Shown here one piece after another: positions 35,160 to 46,600 of a stretch of DNA of 64,000 nucleotides (position 1 is its first letter; each line of letters opens with the position of its first letter). Both the position numbers and the translations under genes were made by a program. Location: NCBI GenBank assembly GCA_039619475.1, contig CM077116.1, positions 252,016,440 through 252,080,439 of the forward strand. Direction: 5' to 3'. The notes under the pieces are model-generated. The model ran no database searches and was not told the DNA's origin. It worked only from the letters and a program-made list of their open reading frames with translations. The stretch is from Icerya purchasi (lineage: Eukaryota > Arthropoda > Insecta > Hemiptera > Monophlebidae).

Positions 35160-35847
35160 ACAATGAACAATTTCAATGGAGGTTGGCCTATTTAACTGAT
35201 ATATTTGATGTCTGGAGTCAGCTAAACTTGAAGTTTCAAGGCAGAAACGGCACTGTAATAAGTAACCTATGATCATATTCAAGGGTTCATATCAAAGCTT
35301 CAACTTTGGAATCAAAAGATATCTGCTGAAAATGTAATAATATCTTTTTCTTGACTATTCGAAACAATTAAAAGTAAAAAACTGGACGAAGATTTAAAAG
35401 TTGAAATACAAACTCATTTGCAAGCGCTGGAAAAGACAAATTTCACCGATACTATCGAGACATTAATTCAGAGTCACCAATATGGCACATGACCAGAAAC
35501 CAATTTCTTGTCGATGTCTTACAATTACCAGAAGAAGTTCGGGAAGAATTTCTAGAAATGAAGGCCGATTCGACAACGAAAAATGACTGCCGTCTTTTGA
35601 CATTGGAGAAATTTCGGATCAAACAATTCCTTGTTAATTCCAAAGTTGCCCCTCTTGCTTTGGGAACACTTATTCCTTTTTTTTTTCGACTTACTTATGT
35701 GAGATAGGGTTTTCAGCTCTGGTTTTAATTAAAAGTAAGCAGCGAAATCGTCTTGCCGTTGACAGCGACCTGACGATAGCTCTGGCAAAAACTGAACTTA
35801 AAATCAATCAACTGGTGCAGAACATGCAAGCTCAAGTATCTCATTAG
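35160..35847 (+). pseudogene. hAT transposase C-terminal half
   Basis: Readable pieces in several frames: FNNEQFQWRLAYLTDIFDVW, TYDHIQGFISKLQLWNQKI, MTRNQFLVDVLQLPEEVREE (35489 on), DSTTKNDC, and the dimerisation region ALGTLIPF ... TYLCEIGFSALVLIKSKQRN then RLAVDSDLTIALAKTELKIN. The order matches ZBED5/FAM200-like hAT transposases. A poly-T run (about 35676-35686) inside the 'ipf.tTYlCE' block breaks the frame. Non-functional. Confidence 0.85.
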
Positions 35848-36689
35848 TAGTCTAATTATAATAAATTATTTCGATAAAAAAGCGTTTTAAATTTGGTTAA
35901 AGTTTATTTTCTACAACTTAGAATTAAAATAAATAAGTGCCGTTAAACCAATGTGCGTTTTTTTTCAATGAAAATGTTATTTATAATTCGATGAGGCTCG
36001 ACGTAAAAAAGGTTGGGAAACCCTGATCTAAAGGGTTAGACTTCTCTGGAGTATGAAAAATTAAGGGTTTTTTAGGAATTTCTTTTTGCTCTACTAATGT
36101 CAAAATTTAAAAAATCGTTTTAGGTTTTTATTAAGGATATAATGAGGTAGACAAACATTTTTTTTCTTTCTTTTGTGATATAAAATACAAAATTATGTCA
36201 TAAAAACACATCGAACCTACACACCTTTTTTTTTTTTTTGGTTGACTATCGGTGAGCAGGTTAGAAATTTTTGAACAACTTCTAGAGCAGAAAAAAAAAA
36301 GATCATTATCGTCACGAGTTTTTCTAAAACGATACACAAGATTAATATATAAAATATTGATTTTTCGCACAATAGCAGCAGTGAAAAAAGAAAATCAAAT
36401 TTTACAAAAAAAATCGACCTTAATTTGTTAATAAAAATCGGAATTGTTAACCTATCGTAAAAATCCTATGTACCGCTTTAGGTAATTTATCTAAGAAGCT
36501 ACAGTTAAAATTTCTAGTCGATCGGATAAAAATTGCCCTAGTTATGCTGCCCACCACCAGTTTGAAAAATACGGTTCCGAGAAAAACGCGTTTAAAATTT
36601 CAAAATGTGTTCACTTTATGAAATTTTCAAAATACACGCCTGTGAATTTTTTTATCTTTAGTCTGCTTTTCCGGAGGACCATATAATAA

Positions 36690-37330
36690 CCCTTCCAATG
36701 CCAAATTTTGCTCGTCCCGTTGTCAGATCGTTGCGGGCGTCTTCTCTGTTCTTCGATGTAGAACGGTTGGCGACTTCAATTCATTGCTCATCAACTTCCA
36801 TATGAAAATTATATGTTTCAGCGCTGATTTTCAGTCCAAGTACTGACATAACCTCGAGAGTAAGCCTTGAAAACTGTCGTTCTATGTAATAGTAGCGAAA
36901 TCAGAAGCTATTTCGGTAACAGTTTTGTCGCTTGATACCGTTTTCGGCGCTATCGCCCAAACGAATAAATTGAAACTCTCGTTTGCATTTTGCGTACATC
37001 CTCCGAGACTCCGAGAAAGTAAATCCTTTTCGGAAAAATCCTTATAGATAGGTTTAATAGCTTCGAAGACTTGCATTGACATAGCCGGTTTATGGGATTA
37101 TTCATTGAGAGTGTTCAAAGCTTTGGCTTTCTGCGAAGCTACTAATCGAGCAACTTTCGTGCTGTAAATGTTAGTCAGTTTATATCTTGTGATATAATGT
37201 GGCCCAAATTTCTTTATTCATATCCTCTGTTAAATTCATATTCCTTTGAATGGCCAATCCATAGGAAATGCTAAAGTCATTAATCAACTTTTCAGTTAGC
37301 ATATTTCTACCGCCAAGATTTTTGTTTACT
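36690..37330 (-). pseudogene. Mutator-like transposase remnant
   Basis: On the minus strand the pieces read, in order: KKLGGRNMLTEKLINDFSIS (near 37325-37270), NLTEDMNKEIWATLYHKI, VFEAIKPIYKDFSEKDLLSR, then GGCTQNANESFNLFVWAIAP and KTVSSDKTVTEIASDFATIT (37082-36885), and SFQGLL ... VLGLK-like residues. The 'c..G.TQN.NES.N..iW...PKt.f' block is the hallmark of the Mutator-like transposase domain found in animal hypothetical proteins. I rely on memory of that family. Frame breaks are present and no terminal repeats were found. Confidence 0.6.
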
Positions 37331-37426
37331 TTTTTTTAAGTTCCTCAGACTCGTTTCTATCCTGTTCTGTACATGCCCGATTCTTTTTTTGAAACAGAAG
37401 TGATGTCAACGAAGCTTTCGTGTGTT

Positions 37427-37642
37427 TTAATATTGCCATCTTCCACGTAATGCGTATATCGAACGACATGCAGTTTCCGATCTTGAAAACATTTCAACAA
37501 CTGCATCCGGCTCCGTGACGATTAGGTAGTTTTCGATTCGAAATTTTCTTGCTGACATACATTCACTCATTTTACACCGATTTTTTCTTAACCAAGTCGC
37601 AAAAACAAAGTCAACAACATTAGAATACTGAGCGAACAACAA
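37427..37642 (-). pseudogene. Unassigned minus-strand open piece beside the Mutator-like remnant
   Basis: A 71-codon open piece (starting MLFAQYSNVVDFVFATWLRK) lies upstream, in coding direction, of the Mutator-like remnant. It could be the decayed N-terminal part of the same transposase, but I see no diagnostic motif. Confidence 0.25.
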
Positions 37643-38088
37643 GTACCGCGTGTTTCATATTTAGCGTCAGACAACGGTCATATGACTTCTCATTGAAAAT
37701 CATTTTAATTACGCCATCTACAGGTCATTTTTAAAAGTATAACTTGCCATCTACAAATACAAAAGTCTAACTCCTTAATTAATCTTCCGCTGAACAATTT
37801 CGTTCGCGTACCCCAGTAAAATTTAAAAAAGCGATTACATCGAAGAAAAATGAAGAGGTTTGAACTTTTTAATCAGACAGCTTTTGTCCACAGAAGAAAG
37901 CGATATTTGTAAAGAATTAATTTTCTTTGTACTCTCATTGATTGATGTCGAAATAAAAATGAACTATCAAAATGATTGTACGGGTTTATAAAATTTTTCA
38001 GGTTACATTTTTTGTCTTTATTACTATTGTCTAAAATTGTATAGTTTAAAAGTAAATTTAAGAAATTATTTTTCAATAACCATTTCAG
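37643..38088. other. End of CanB intron
   Basis: AT-rich, no genes. It contains GTTCGCGTACCCCAG (about 37801), similar to the hAT-like end at 20878 in reverse orientation. It finishes with a polypyrimidine-poor acceptor CATTTCAG at 38081-38088. Confidence 0.5.
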
Positions 38089-38211
38089 GTATTGAAAATG
38101 ATGGTAGGTAATAATCTGAAAGACACGCAGTTGCAGCAAATTGTCGATAAGACGATAATGTTTGCCGATAAAGACGAAGATGGCAAAATTAATTTTGAAG
38201 AATTTTGTTCG
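38089..38211 (+). CDS. CanB: Calcineurin subunit B, internal exon with EF-hand 4
   Basis: This 123-base, phase-0 exon lies between the CATTTCAG acceptor and the donor GTAAGT. It has 41 codons: [40 protein letters not shown] and S. The EF-hand 4 loop [12 protein letters not shown] keeps the D-x-D-x-D-G-x-I-x-x-x-E Ca2+ ligand pattern. The helix [20 protein letters not shown] between EF-hands 3 and 4 is nearly invariant in animals and helps contact the catalytic A subunit. It joins in frame to the exon at 21551-21672 (...LFQ|VLKMM). The intron between them is 16.4 kb and full of repeats. Confidence 0.96.
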
Positions 38212-39045
38212 GTAAGTTTGTTTTTTTTTTTTTTTACTTTTATTGTCAACTGATTATACGCGCGCGCTTTACATATGTACGTGTAAAAACAAAACTTGTA
38301 AAAAATGTCATAATGTTTGGCCTAAAAAATAAATTTATGTGCTAAGTTAATCGCGTTTTTAACGCATTTTCATTTACATCGCATTTCTTTCGCTAATTTT
38401 TTCAGACATATCGTTTATTTTTACTACTTTCATTCCAATGAATCGCTGAAAAGCAATGTAATATTAATCGCCGTATTTTGATTCCCACGACGTTGATTAA
38501 ATATTTTTTCGCACCGCATAATTATGTATAGTTTAAATAATATAATAATGAAGAACCTACGTCACCAAGATTAAATTGGGTAACAACGTACGAATTAGTT
38601 TTTAGCGATTCACTGGATATGAAAAATGAGATCCGCATGCTTGAAGAAATTAATGAAAATAAAATTGACGAAAATGTAAACGTGTTAAATAAGAATTATT
38701 TGTAAATTAAGTATACAACAATTATTTTTTATTCGAATGATCTTAGCTATATTTGTTACAAGTTTTGCTTTTGCGAGTAAATTATTAATTTTTGTAATTA
38801 AAATATATCGCATTGCTGAAGACATTGTTTAATTTTCATATTTAACTTTGGAATATGAACAAGCTTCTCGTCAAACAAACAAACAAAAAAAAAAAAAAAA
38901 AAAAACCATCGTCGCATTCTAAAATTTCTTTTTATTATATTTCTTCAGCTACTCACAGTTCACAATCTGAACTATACTCGACTCGCCTATCATAATCTTG
39001 TGCATTTAAATAAATTATTCCTTATTGTTGTTTTAACAAGCTATT
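38212..39045. other. CanB last intron, first part
   Basis: AT-rich. It contains a T run at about 38220-38234 and a (CAAA)n/poly-A run at 38873-38905. No genes or transposon ends recognised. Confidence 0.5.
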
Positions 39046-39521
39046 CTTTTTTTTCCTTTTTTTTTTTTTAAATTATAATTTGCGGGTCCTACAAGGCACT
39101 AGCCCGTCTGTGGGTTCCCAACATAATTATATCATTTATTTGTACAATATAACATCAACTTAACTGAAGTACTACTTTCTGTTACAACATAAAAAGTGTT
39201 AACTTATATATTACTATACTACAAAATCCATACTCTCATTATTTATCATTTATATTACAATTATACCATCATCTAAAATAATATTTCCTATTACAACACC
39301 TTAATATGTTAACTTATATATTACAATAATACAATATATAATTTTTAATTTTTATACAACTACCACTCTTTCATTAAAATTTAAAACTGCAGATGGTAAC
39401 GAGTCTCATGTCAACGTAGTCAATGTTATAAGTGGTTATTTTTTTTATTTATTTTTTTTATTTATTTTTTTTATTTCTTTGTTATTAATCCTATTGCTCT
39501 TTATTCCATGCTATCAACCCC
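39046..39521 (-). repeat. LINE 3' tail repeat, minus-strand copy
   Basis: Reverse-complement copy of the repeat at 12389-12817, starting with a T-rich run (39046-39070, the tail of a minus-strand insertion), then TTTGCGGGTCCTACAAGGCA and GTCTGTGGGTTCCCAACATA, and ending at CTATCAACC near 39520. The copies differ by scattered substitutions and small gaps, and the AAATAAAT-type repeat near the far end is longer here. No attached coding sequence was recognised beyond 39521. Confidence 0.75.
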
Positions 39522-42410
39522 CTTTACATGTGGTGTATGAAATGATTAATGTTCATACTTGAACATGTCTACTACAGCTACTACATACACTAAATGCAGT
39601 GCACTAAATTAGACATAATTTGACTGCTTTTATAAATACAATCTTTGATAGAAACGAGTGCCTCTAAAATTTGTAGCGCATGTCAACTCTAGAGTTAGTT
39701 CCGCAGGTGCAACTCAATTCGCTTATAACCGATTCGAATGTTGCGCACCATCTCAATTTCAGAGTTAAATCCGTGTTCAGTTTTTTGCTAATTTACAAAT
39801 TCATTTTTTGACTCGCAGTATAAACAACTATCGATTCTAGCATAGAGGTCGGTAATCATATACTGTTTGCAATTAACATGATAACACGAACATTCTACCA
39901 AACATGTTTGGTTTTCTTGTTCCCTTGTTGAACATAGACACACGCATCCATATAAAAAACAGGCAGCCGACAAATACACAGAAATCCGTCATATTTTAAT
40001 TATGAAACAAATTTAGTATTGATGATGGTAGTGAGTAAGAAACTCAAAAATAGTTACTGCAAAAAATAATTCATCGGTTTCGTATCATTTCGAAGGTCAG
40101 CCCATATTTAATTACATTAATAGAACTCCCGAAACTTACCGTTAGAATATTTTTGAGTTTATTAATATTTTATGGAAAGTTGCTAACAAATTCCTTATAT
40201 GAATCTGTAACATTTATTATACGTTTTAATCATATGTGATATATATATATATATAGTAATTTGCGTAAATTAGTCTTTGAAAATATTAAGAAAATTCATT
40301 AAATAATGAGACAAAGAGAAATAGAAAATTACGCTTTTTTCATCTTGTGGCTATATTTATTAAGCGAAACAGTCCAGTGAAAACAAGTAAATCAGAACTA
40401 CTGGAATATTAACACCAATAATGAAGTCTAGGCCAGTTAGAAATCGAATAAGTAAAGGAAACTAAAATAAAAGAACCACAGATAAAGGAAACAAGCACTA
40501 CAGAGAGAGTGGGAAAAAATCAAGCTGCAGAAGTTTGTTAAGAAAAAGAAAACGTTCGGAAAAATACACAAAAAAGAAACATGATCGGCATTGTAAGGAG
40601 TTATACAACAAGGTGAAGAGAACACTGCAAAGGTGGTAGTAAAGAAAAGTGATAGAGGAGGATTAAGGAAGAAGACTGTGACCAAAGGGAAATCAACGTA
40701 TGCCGGTAACTAGCAAATGACATGGTGAAGAGAAATTATAGAACTAAGCGATAGAGTATAGTTGTTAGAAACATTTAGAATAAGAAAAGATGCAGGAGGA
40801 AATATCATTACGGCGTGCTAAAATGAGGGTATATCGCCTCCCAATGATTTTTTCGGTGGACATTTTTAGTAAATTTTGGCACACGGATTTAGTTTTTAAT
40901 TTTTTTGAATCAGTTAGGATATTTTGAACTACAATGAAACTTCGCTTTCAGCCAAAAGATTTACTAGGTATAATATCTGCTGAATCTCAGATAGTTTTAA
41001 TTTTGCACTTTTAATAAATAAATATGTTCTATTTTAATTTTTGAGTTGGTAATAAATTTAAGTAAAAACCAATTATAACAGCGTCGGCAAATTTAAAAGA
41101 AAAAATCTATATTTATAATTGACATTTATAAATTTTCCAAACATAAACTTCTTAAAACGCTTCTGAATATTTTTTCTCCGCTTGTGCACGTCAATAGTGG
41201 AACCTACCCAACACTGAGAATTACACATTATATAAGGAAAGGATTAGAAATTGAGGAGATAAAGGAGGCTAACAAAGGAACTCTATATTGGAAGAGGGGA
41301 GAGCAAGAATGGCGTGGGTACTATAAGGAGTAGGGAGGCAAAGACTCAAAAGATTGGAATATAGGGCATTCGAATAAGACGTGATTCGCATCACAAGTAT
41401 GGTTGAACGCTGGAGGGTGGATACAACAGCGATTGAACGAGAGAAAAATGGAAGAGAAAAACTGGAAACAGACTATAATTAGACTCGCAGGCAAACTATG
41501 GAGGAAGTAATAGAACTGGGTTAAGGTAAGGGAAAAGATTAAACGTGGGACGACGGGGGAAAGGAAAGGGTTGTATAAAAAGGGAGAAGGATAGAGAATT
41601 GGAAAAGCTTCTGAATATCATTTCAGTTAAAAATCGAAACTACTCAGGGAGTACGTGGATATTATATACAAGTTGAATAAATTAAATATAATTTGTAAAA
41701 TATTTTATCCCCTCAGTGAGTAACTCGTCTATTCGAATTTTATTGGTATTATTTCTTTGTATAATAATTACAAGTAAATTTTAACATTATCGTAGACATG
41801 TAAATTTATGTATTTCGGATTTAAAGTAATCCGATAATGTTATGCATAGTATCTTCAAAGTATGATTGACGTTTGAACGTACTAACAAATCTGTGTAGTA
41901 ATAATTAAAATTCAGTTATAATCACAATCCCTGATCGAAATTTAAATAATCATTTTAGAACACCATTTTTTTTAGAAAGTCGTTTCGCACGGGAATAAAA
42001 CAAAACTTGTTAATTTTTGCTTTACACGTTATGTTAAAAATACGAACAATTTCACGATTTAGTGTTATTGTCTTCATTTATGTATTCGCCGAAGTTGTAT
42101 GACTATTGAAAATGGTAATTTCACGGAAGAATTTTATATACATATATAGACATATAGACATATAGACAGACCTTGGTTAAAAATGTTTTACCATATTTTT
42201 CTTTCCACAACATACTTAAATAATGCGCAAGTAATTCTGTGCAAAACCGTATCTCGTTTTAAACATTTTTCAACGTAATATGATTTGGCCAAGTGGTGAA
42301 CTGTAGCTTGAAAAATGCTGACCCGAATCATCATAAATTCCTTTAGAAATAACTTTGTTACATTTGTATTACGATAATTAAATATTCATTATCTGTTATG
42401 TTCCTTATAG
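39522..42410. other. CanB last intron, second part
   Basis: Mostly unrecognised. Two purine-rich segments (about 40430-40830 and 41220-41600) look like decayed coding DNA: near 40780 one plus frame reads ETFRIRKDAGGNIIT, faintly like a LINE ORF1. A (TA)n run lies near 40240. The intron ends with TTCCTTATAG at 42401-42410. Confidence 0.35.
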
Positions 42411-42458
42411 GTTGTTGGCAACACCGATATTCATAAAAAGATGGTAGTCGATGTGTGA
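42411..42458 (+). CDS. CanB: Calcineurin subunit B, last exon (C-terminal tail and stop)
   Basis: After the acceptor TTCCTTATAG the exon reads VVGNTDIHKKMVVDV followed by TGA at 42456-42458. This is the conserved C-terminus of calcineurin B (HKKMVVDV is family-typical). It joins in phase 0 to ...FEEFCS of the previous exon. Together the three exons give 96 full codons, about the C-terminal 57% of a protein usually near 170 residues. There are no frameshifts or changed Ca2+ ligands, so the gene appears intact here despite very repeat-rich introns. Confidence 0.95.
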   Translation, partial: VVGNTDIHKKMVVDV

Positions 42459-42770
42459 AACGATGACAATCTGACGAAAATCATTTGGCAGTTTTCAAAA
42501 TTTCATCAACGACTTCAGTATAAATTTTTTCTTTCGTTCCAAATTTATTATAAATAACTCTCAATTACATATGTAATACACGCACACTAGGTCGATCTCC
42601 TCTCTGTCCGTAGTATCTGCCCAAAAAAGAATATTCTCGTTCGAATTTTAGTCTTATTGTTTGTATAAAATACACCAACAACCGGAATTAATTAAAATAT
42701 AAATTTCTTTACATTATTTATATATATATATATATATACACACACAAATAAATTAATTAATTGAATTAAT
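42459..42770 (+). promoter_or_regulatory. CanB 3' UTR with a candidate AATAAA signal
   Basis: Sequence downstream of the stop. The first AATAAA I noticed is at about 42747-42752, just after a (TA)n(CA)n run. Several later AATAAA motifs exist in this AT-rich DNA, so the true transcript end is uncertain. Confidence 0.3.
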
Positions 42771-43623
42771 TTAAAAATAGATCTAATTTTTAAATCTTAC
42801 TTAAACTATACTTTCTTGCTCGATATTACTACACCTTACTGGTAGAAATTTAAAATGCATATAATCATTATTTCGACGAGTAATTAACATGCATTTCTTA
42901 TGTTTTATAAATTGTTGTGATTTTCTTTTCCATTAAGAAGTTCGTTTTTAAAAACTTTTATGAAGGGTTCGGATTTTATAATTGTGCAATTTTAAATAAT
43001 ATTTAAATTAATTAGTTAAAAGAACTTTATTTTTTACTTGTACTATTGTATTCTGGTGTTCTGTTATATTCGAATTACAATACACGGTTTTCTATTAGCG
43101 GAAACGTAATAATCGTCATCAAGCGATGTTGTGTAACAAAACTGTTTTTCAGCCGGATCGTGCGTTATTCTCCCGTGCTGATATTACCACGTGAACAGTA
43201 CACACTTGTATTAAAAAATGATGTTTGCGTTTCTAATTACTAATAATAATATTACAATTTGTCGCTCATAATAACGGAATTGTATATGTATGTATTTCGA
43301 AATTTATTCATTTGTTTATTTATTTATTTTTGATAACTACCTAAACGTGAACGGACCAGTTTTGGAACAGGAACTCTGCGAGTAGAAGTATAAGAAAATT
43401 TGGTTTTTAATGAGCCGCCGGTATATAATATTAACTTACAAGCAACTCGAAAGTTAGGGATAATTTATTAGGACCGCGTTCAATTTTTATATTTTGTATA
43501 TTATGTAATTCTTGACTGACACACATACACATACACACCGTTACAATGTAAAATATTACTTTGCGTTTATACGGATTCTTTTTATTTTACATTTTTGTAA
43601 TAATAGTTCTCTAAACACTTATT

Positions 43624-43656
<33 letters not shown>

Positions 43657-46600
43657 TAAATTAACGATTAATTTTAATTTTATTTATATTATTTATGTAC
43701 ACATGCAACACACGATATTAATAAAAACAGGCTCGATACCACATTATAACAAAATTAACCGTTGCTGAACATTTTATCTCGAACTTCTTTATTTAACTTA
43801 TTCCATATGTTTGAAAATGTTCGGAATGTTAATTCAAATTTACTTTAGTCTGAATATTTTTCGATATCCATTCTTGTCTTTTTAATTTATGAAAATTTGC
43901 CCTTGAAAGATTTTACATTTTCTATTACATAATAACGCGCGTATACGCATGTATATAAAATCTGAGAAATACACTTTTGTTTCATTACGTCAAATGTATT
44001 CATAAGCGGTTGAGAATATTAAAATATTACAGCCCTTCTAAACGGAAATATCTTTCTTTTCATCGGTGGTACAATTTGAAAATTGCGTATTTACAGCCCT
44101 CTTTCCGCAACAATGGACGCTTTGTTTACCGGTCTAACACTGAAACATCCGATTTCCTTTATATTTTCCTTCTTCGTTGTTATTCATTTTTATTATTTTT
44201 AAATTCGCACATTTTAAATCTGCGATAAATGTAGTATAGAAATTCTAGAGATTTTTCTTTTCACGGAGGAGGGGGACAAAAAACAATAAAAAACGAAAGC
44301 AAAGATGTTTTACATCTGTAACGACGAAAGTTACCGATGTTGGGGAATAATTATTGCAAAAAAAAAGAAAAAAAGAAAAAAGACGACTACAGAAATTTGA
44401 AAAAAAAAATATGAGTATTTAATAAAATTCGTACTACTAGCCTCTTTTATTAGAACTAGTTCATTGGATCTTTTAAAAAATGTATATTTCAACTTTAATG
44501 GGGAATTTTAAATATATTGGGAGTTCTTGCTCCTGTAGAAAAGTATACAAGGTCCATGACGTAATGTTCAGACAGTTCACTAAGAAATAAGTACTTACCG
44601 ATTGCAGAGTGCTAATTTGTGAAATTTTTATTAAAAAGCGCTAGTTTAAAAATGGAAGAAAAAAAAAACGTTATAATAAACAACGGTTTAATTGTAAATG
44701 AGGACATTTTAAAATTTATTTTGGTTTTAATATAACTTTTGTGCTTTATCATTTTAAATTACAGCTTTTTACATTGATTTCAGTTTAATATTTTTGTTTT
44801 TAGTTGATTTATCAAAATGTCTACACTTGTGTGAATACTGCGCAAACTATTATTTCGATAATAAAATTCAAAAGGACACCTACGTCCGAATATGCCGGAC
44901 GAGCGGAATTATTTAATACTAACAAACGGAAATCGGTTTATTAAACTTTTTAATTAAAATAATAAGTCTATTTAAACGCGGTGGATGGTAATTTATTAAA
45001 AATTACCGTTTGAAGTAATATGTATATTTACTATGTTCGTACCATGTGGAATTGAAGAGAAACTTTTCATCGAAGGTGAAAATGTTAATATTAAATGTTC
45101 AATCATTAACGTTTTGCTTAAGTTGAAATTACAACATACATAGAAAGTTAATAATTTTAAAGTTTTCAATAAATTATTTAACCCTGATGATTTCGTATTC
45201 AATAGCAAAAATTTAAAAATCTGCGTATTTGCTTTTAAACAAAAACTCTGAAGTTATATTTGTAACGGCACTTAATGGGTGTTTTAAAATCGTATTACGT
45301 TTGAATACAACGTCATGGATGCAGCGTTTTTCTATGGGAGAAAGAGCAAAAATTCTCTACTGTGCGTGTGAAATTTGGCCATTAGAAAACTGTGTATAAG
45401 CTTTGTTCTGTAATACGATAAAAATGAAAAATATAAAGAGTAACGGCCCAAAAAAAAAGAAAAGAAAAAAGAAAAATGAGTAGCTTAAAAGAAAGCAATA
45501 GTTATTGAATCCAATTGTAACTTTTCGATATTTAAAAATAGAAAGTAATAAAACAAAAATAATTGCCGAACGAATGTGTCTAAAAGATGGAGACATGTAT
45601 GTTACACACACTTTATCAATTTCACAGGAATGCTCAAAAACGGAATATCATTCCCGTGTTTATAACAGTGATTGATCAGTTGCTCTTTCAAAAAGAAATA
45701 TGTTTTTCGTTCACTTTGGTGGTTGTTGTCATTTTTTTTCAGACTGAGTTATTATAAACATTTTATATAAAAAGTTTAACTCTAGTTTCATGACACGAGT
45801 TCGCATATATATTTTATTAAAAAAAAATGTTAACCTATAGACACAGTTTTTATGATTCAATCGTAAAAACTTATTGGGAAGACAATTAGTATCCTAGTGA
45901 GACGTGAGAACAGTGAAAAAAATCACGGAGCGATATAAATGCCGTGAAATGCGAACGGTAGAGAGTATTTTAAGCTAAGTCTTGTTTAGTTTGAAATAAT
46001 AAAAATCTTAATGACGTTACCGAATTGACAAAAGATTCATAATTTTATGGCGAAAAAAGAAAAACTATAGCTGACTGGATAATAATTACAGAGCAACATT
46101 AAAATTCGCAGATGACGGAAATAATATATTACATATCCGGAGGCTAAAAAAATGTAGTTTATTACAATTTTTTCATTCAAATTTTACGAAGTATTTAATT
46201 TGCAGCAGGGGGGTTATATCACTTCTACGTGCACAAGAAACGGTTCCAGCTACTATGGTATAATTTATTAATAATGTGACATCGAGCCTTCTATCTCTTA
46301 TTTATAAATTAGCTTTCGCTGGTTAATTTAAGAGCGAATATTACACTTTGTAGGCGAAGAAAGTTTTTTTTTATTACTTCTTAAAGTGTTCGTCGTTTTT
46401 TTCTTTTTTTTTCTTTTTTTTTTCTTTGTTTTGTTTTGTTTCTTTCTTTATCATTGTTATTACTTATTTATTTATTTTTTTTAAAGATTATATGTTAACA
46501 CGGCATGCACAAGCGACGAACGGAATTATTACTGCGTATTTTTAAATTCTAATTCTATTGTTACCACTCTCTTTTATTATGTGTAATACATATCCTTACT

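Larger units (their letters stand above)
33950..36025 (+). mobile_element. hAT transposon (ZBED5/FAM200-like), defective
   Basis: The ends TAGGAATTCCCAACC (33950) and GGTTGGGAAACCCTG (to 36025) form a 15-bp imperfect terminal inverted repeat. They are flanked by ATCTAAGG (33942-33949) and ATCTAAAG (36026-36033), an 8-bp duplication with one mismatch. Inside is a broken transposase of the ZBED5/FAM200/SCAND3-like hAT group, plus a nested 379-bp MITE. At 2076 bp including the MITE, the element is internally deleted. Confidence 0.9.

Noticed and set aside
40437..40685. 82-codon minus-strand open frame
   Set aside because: Phe/Leu/Ser-rich translation of a purine-rich tract's opposite strand; low complexity and no motif.
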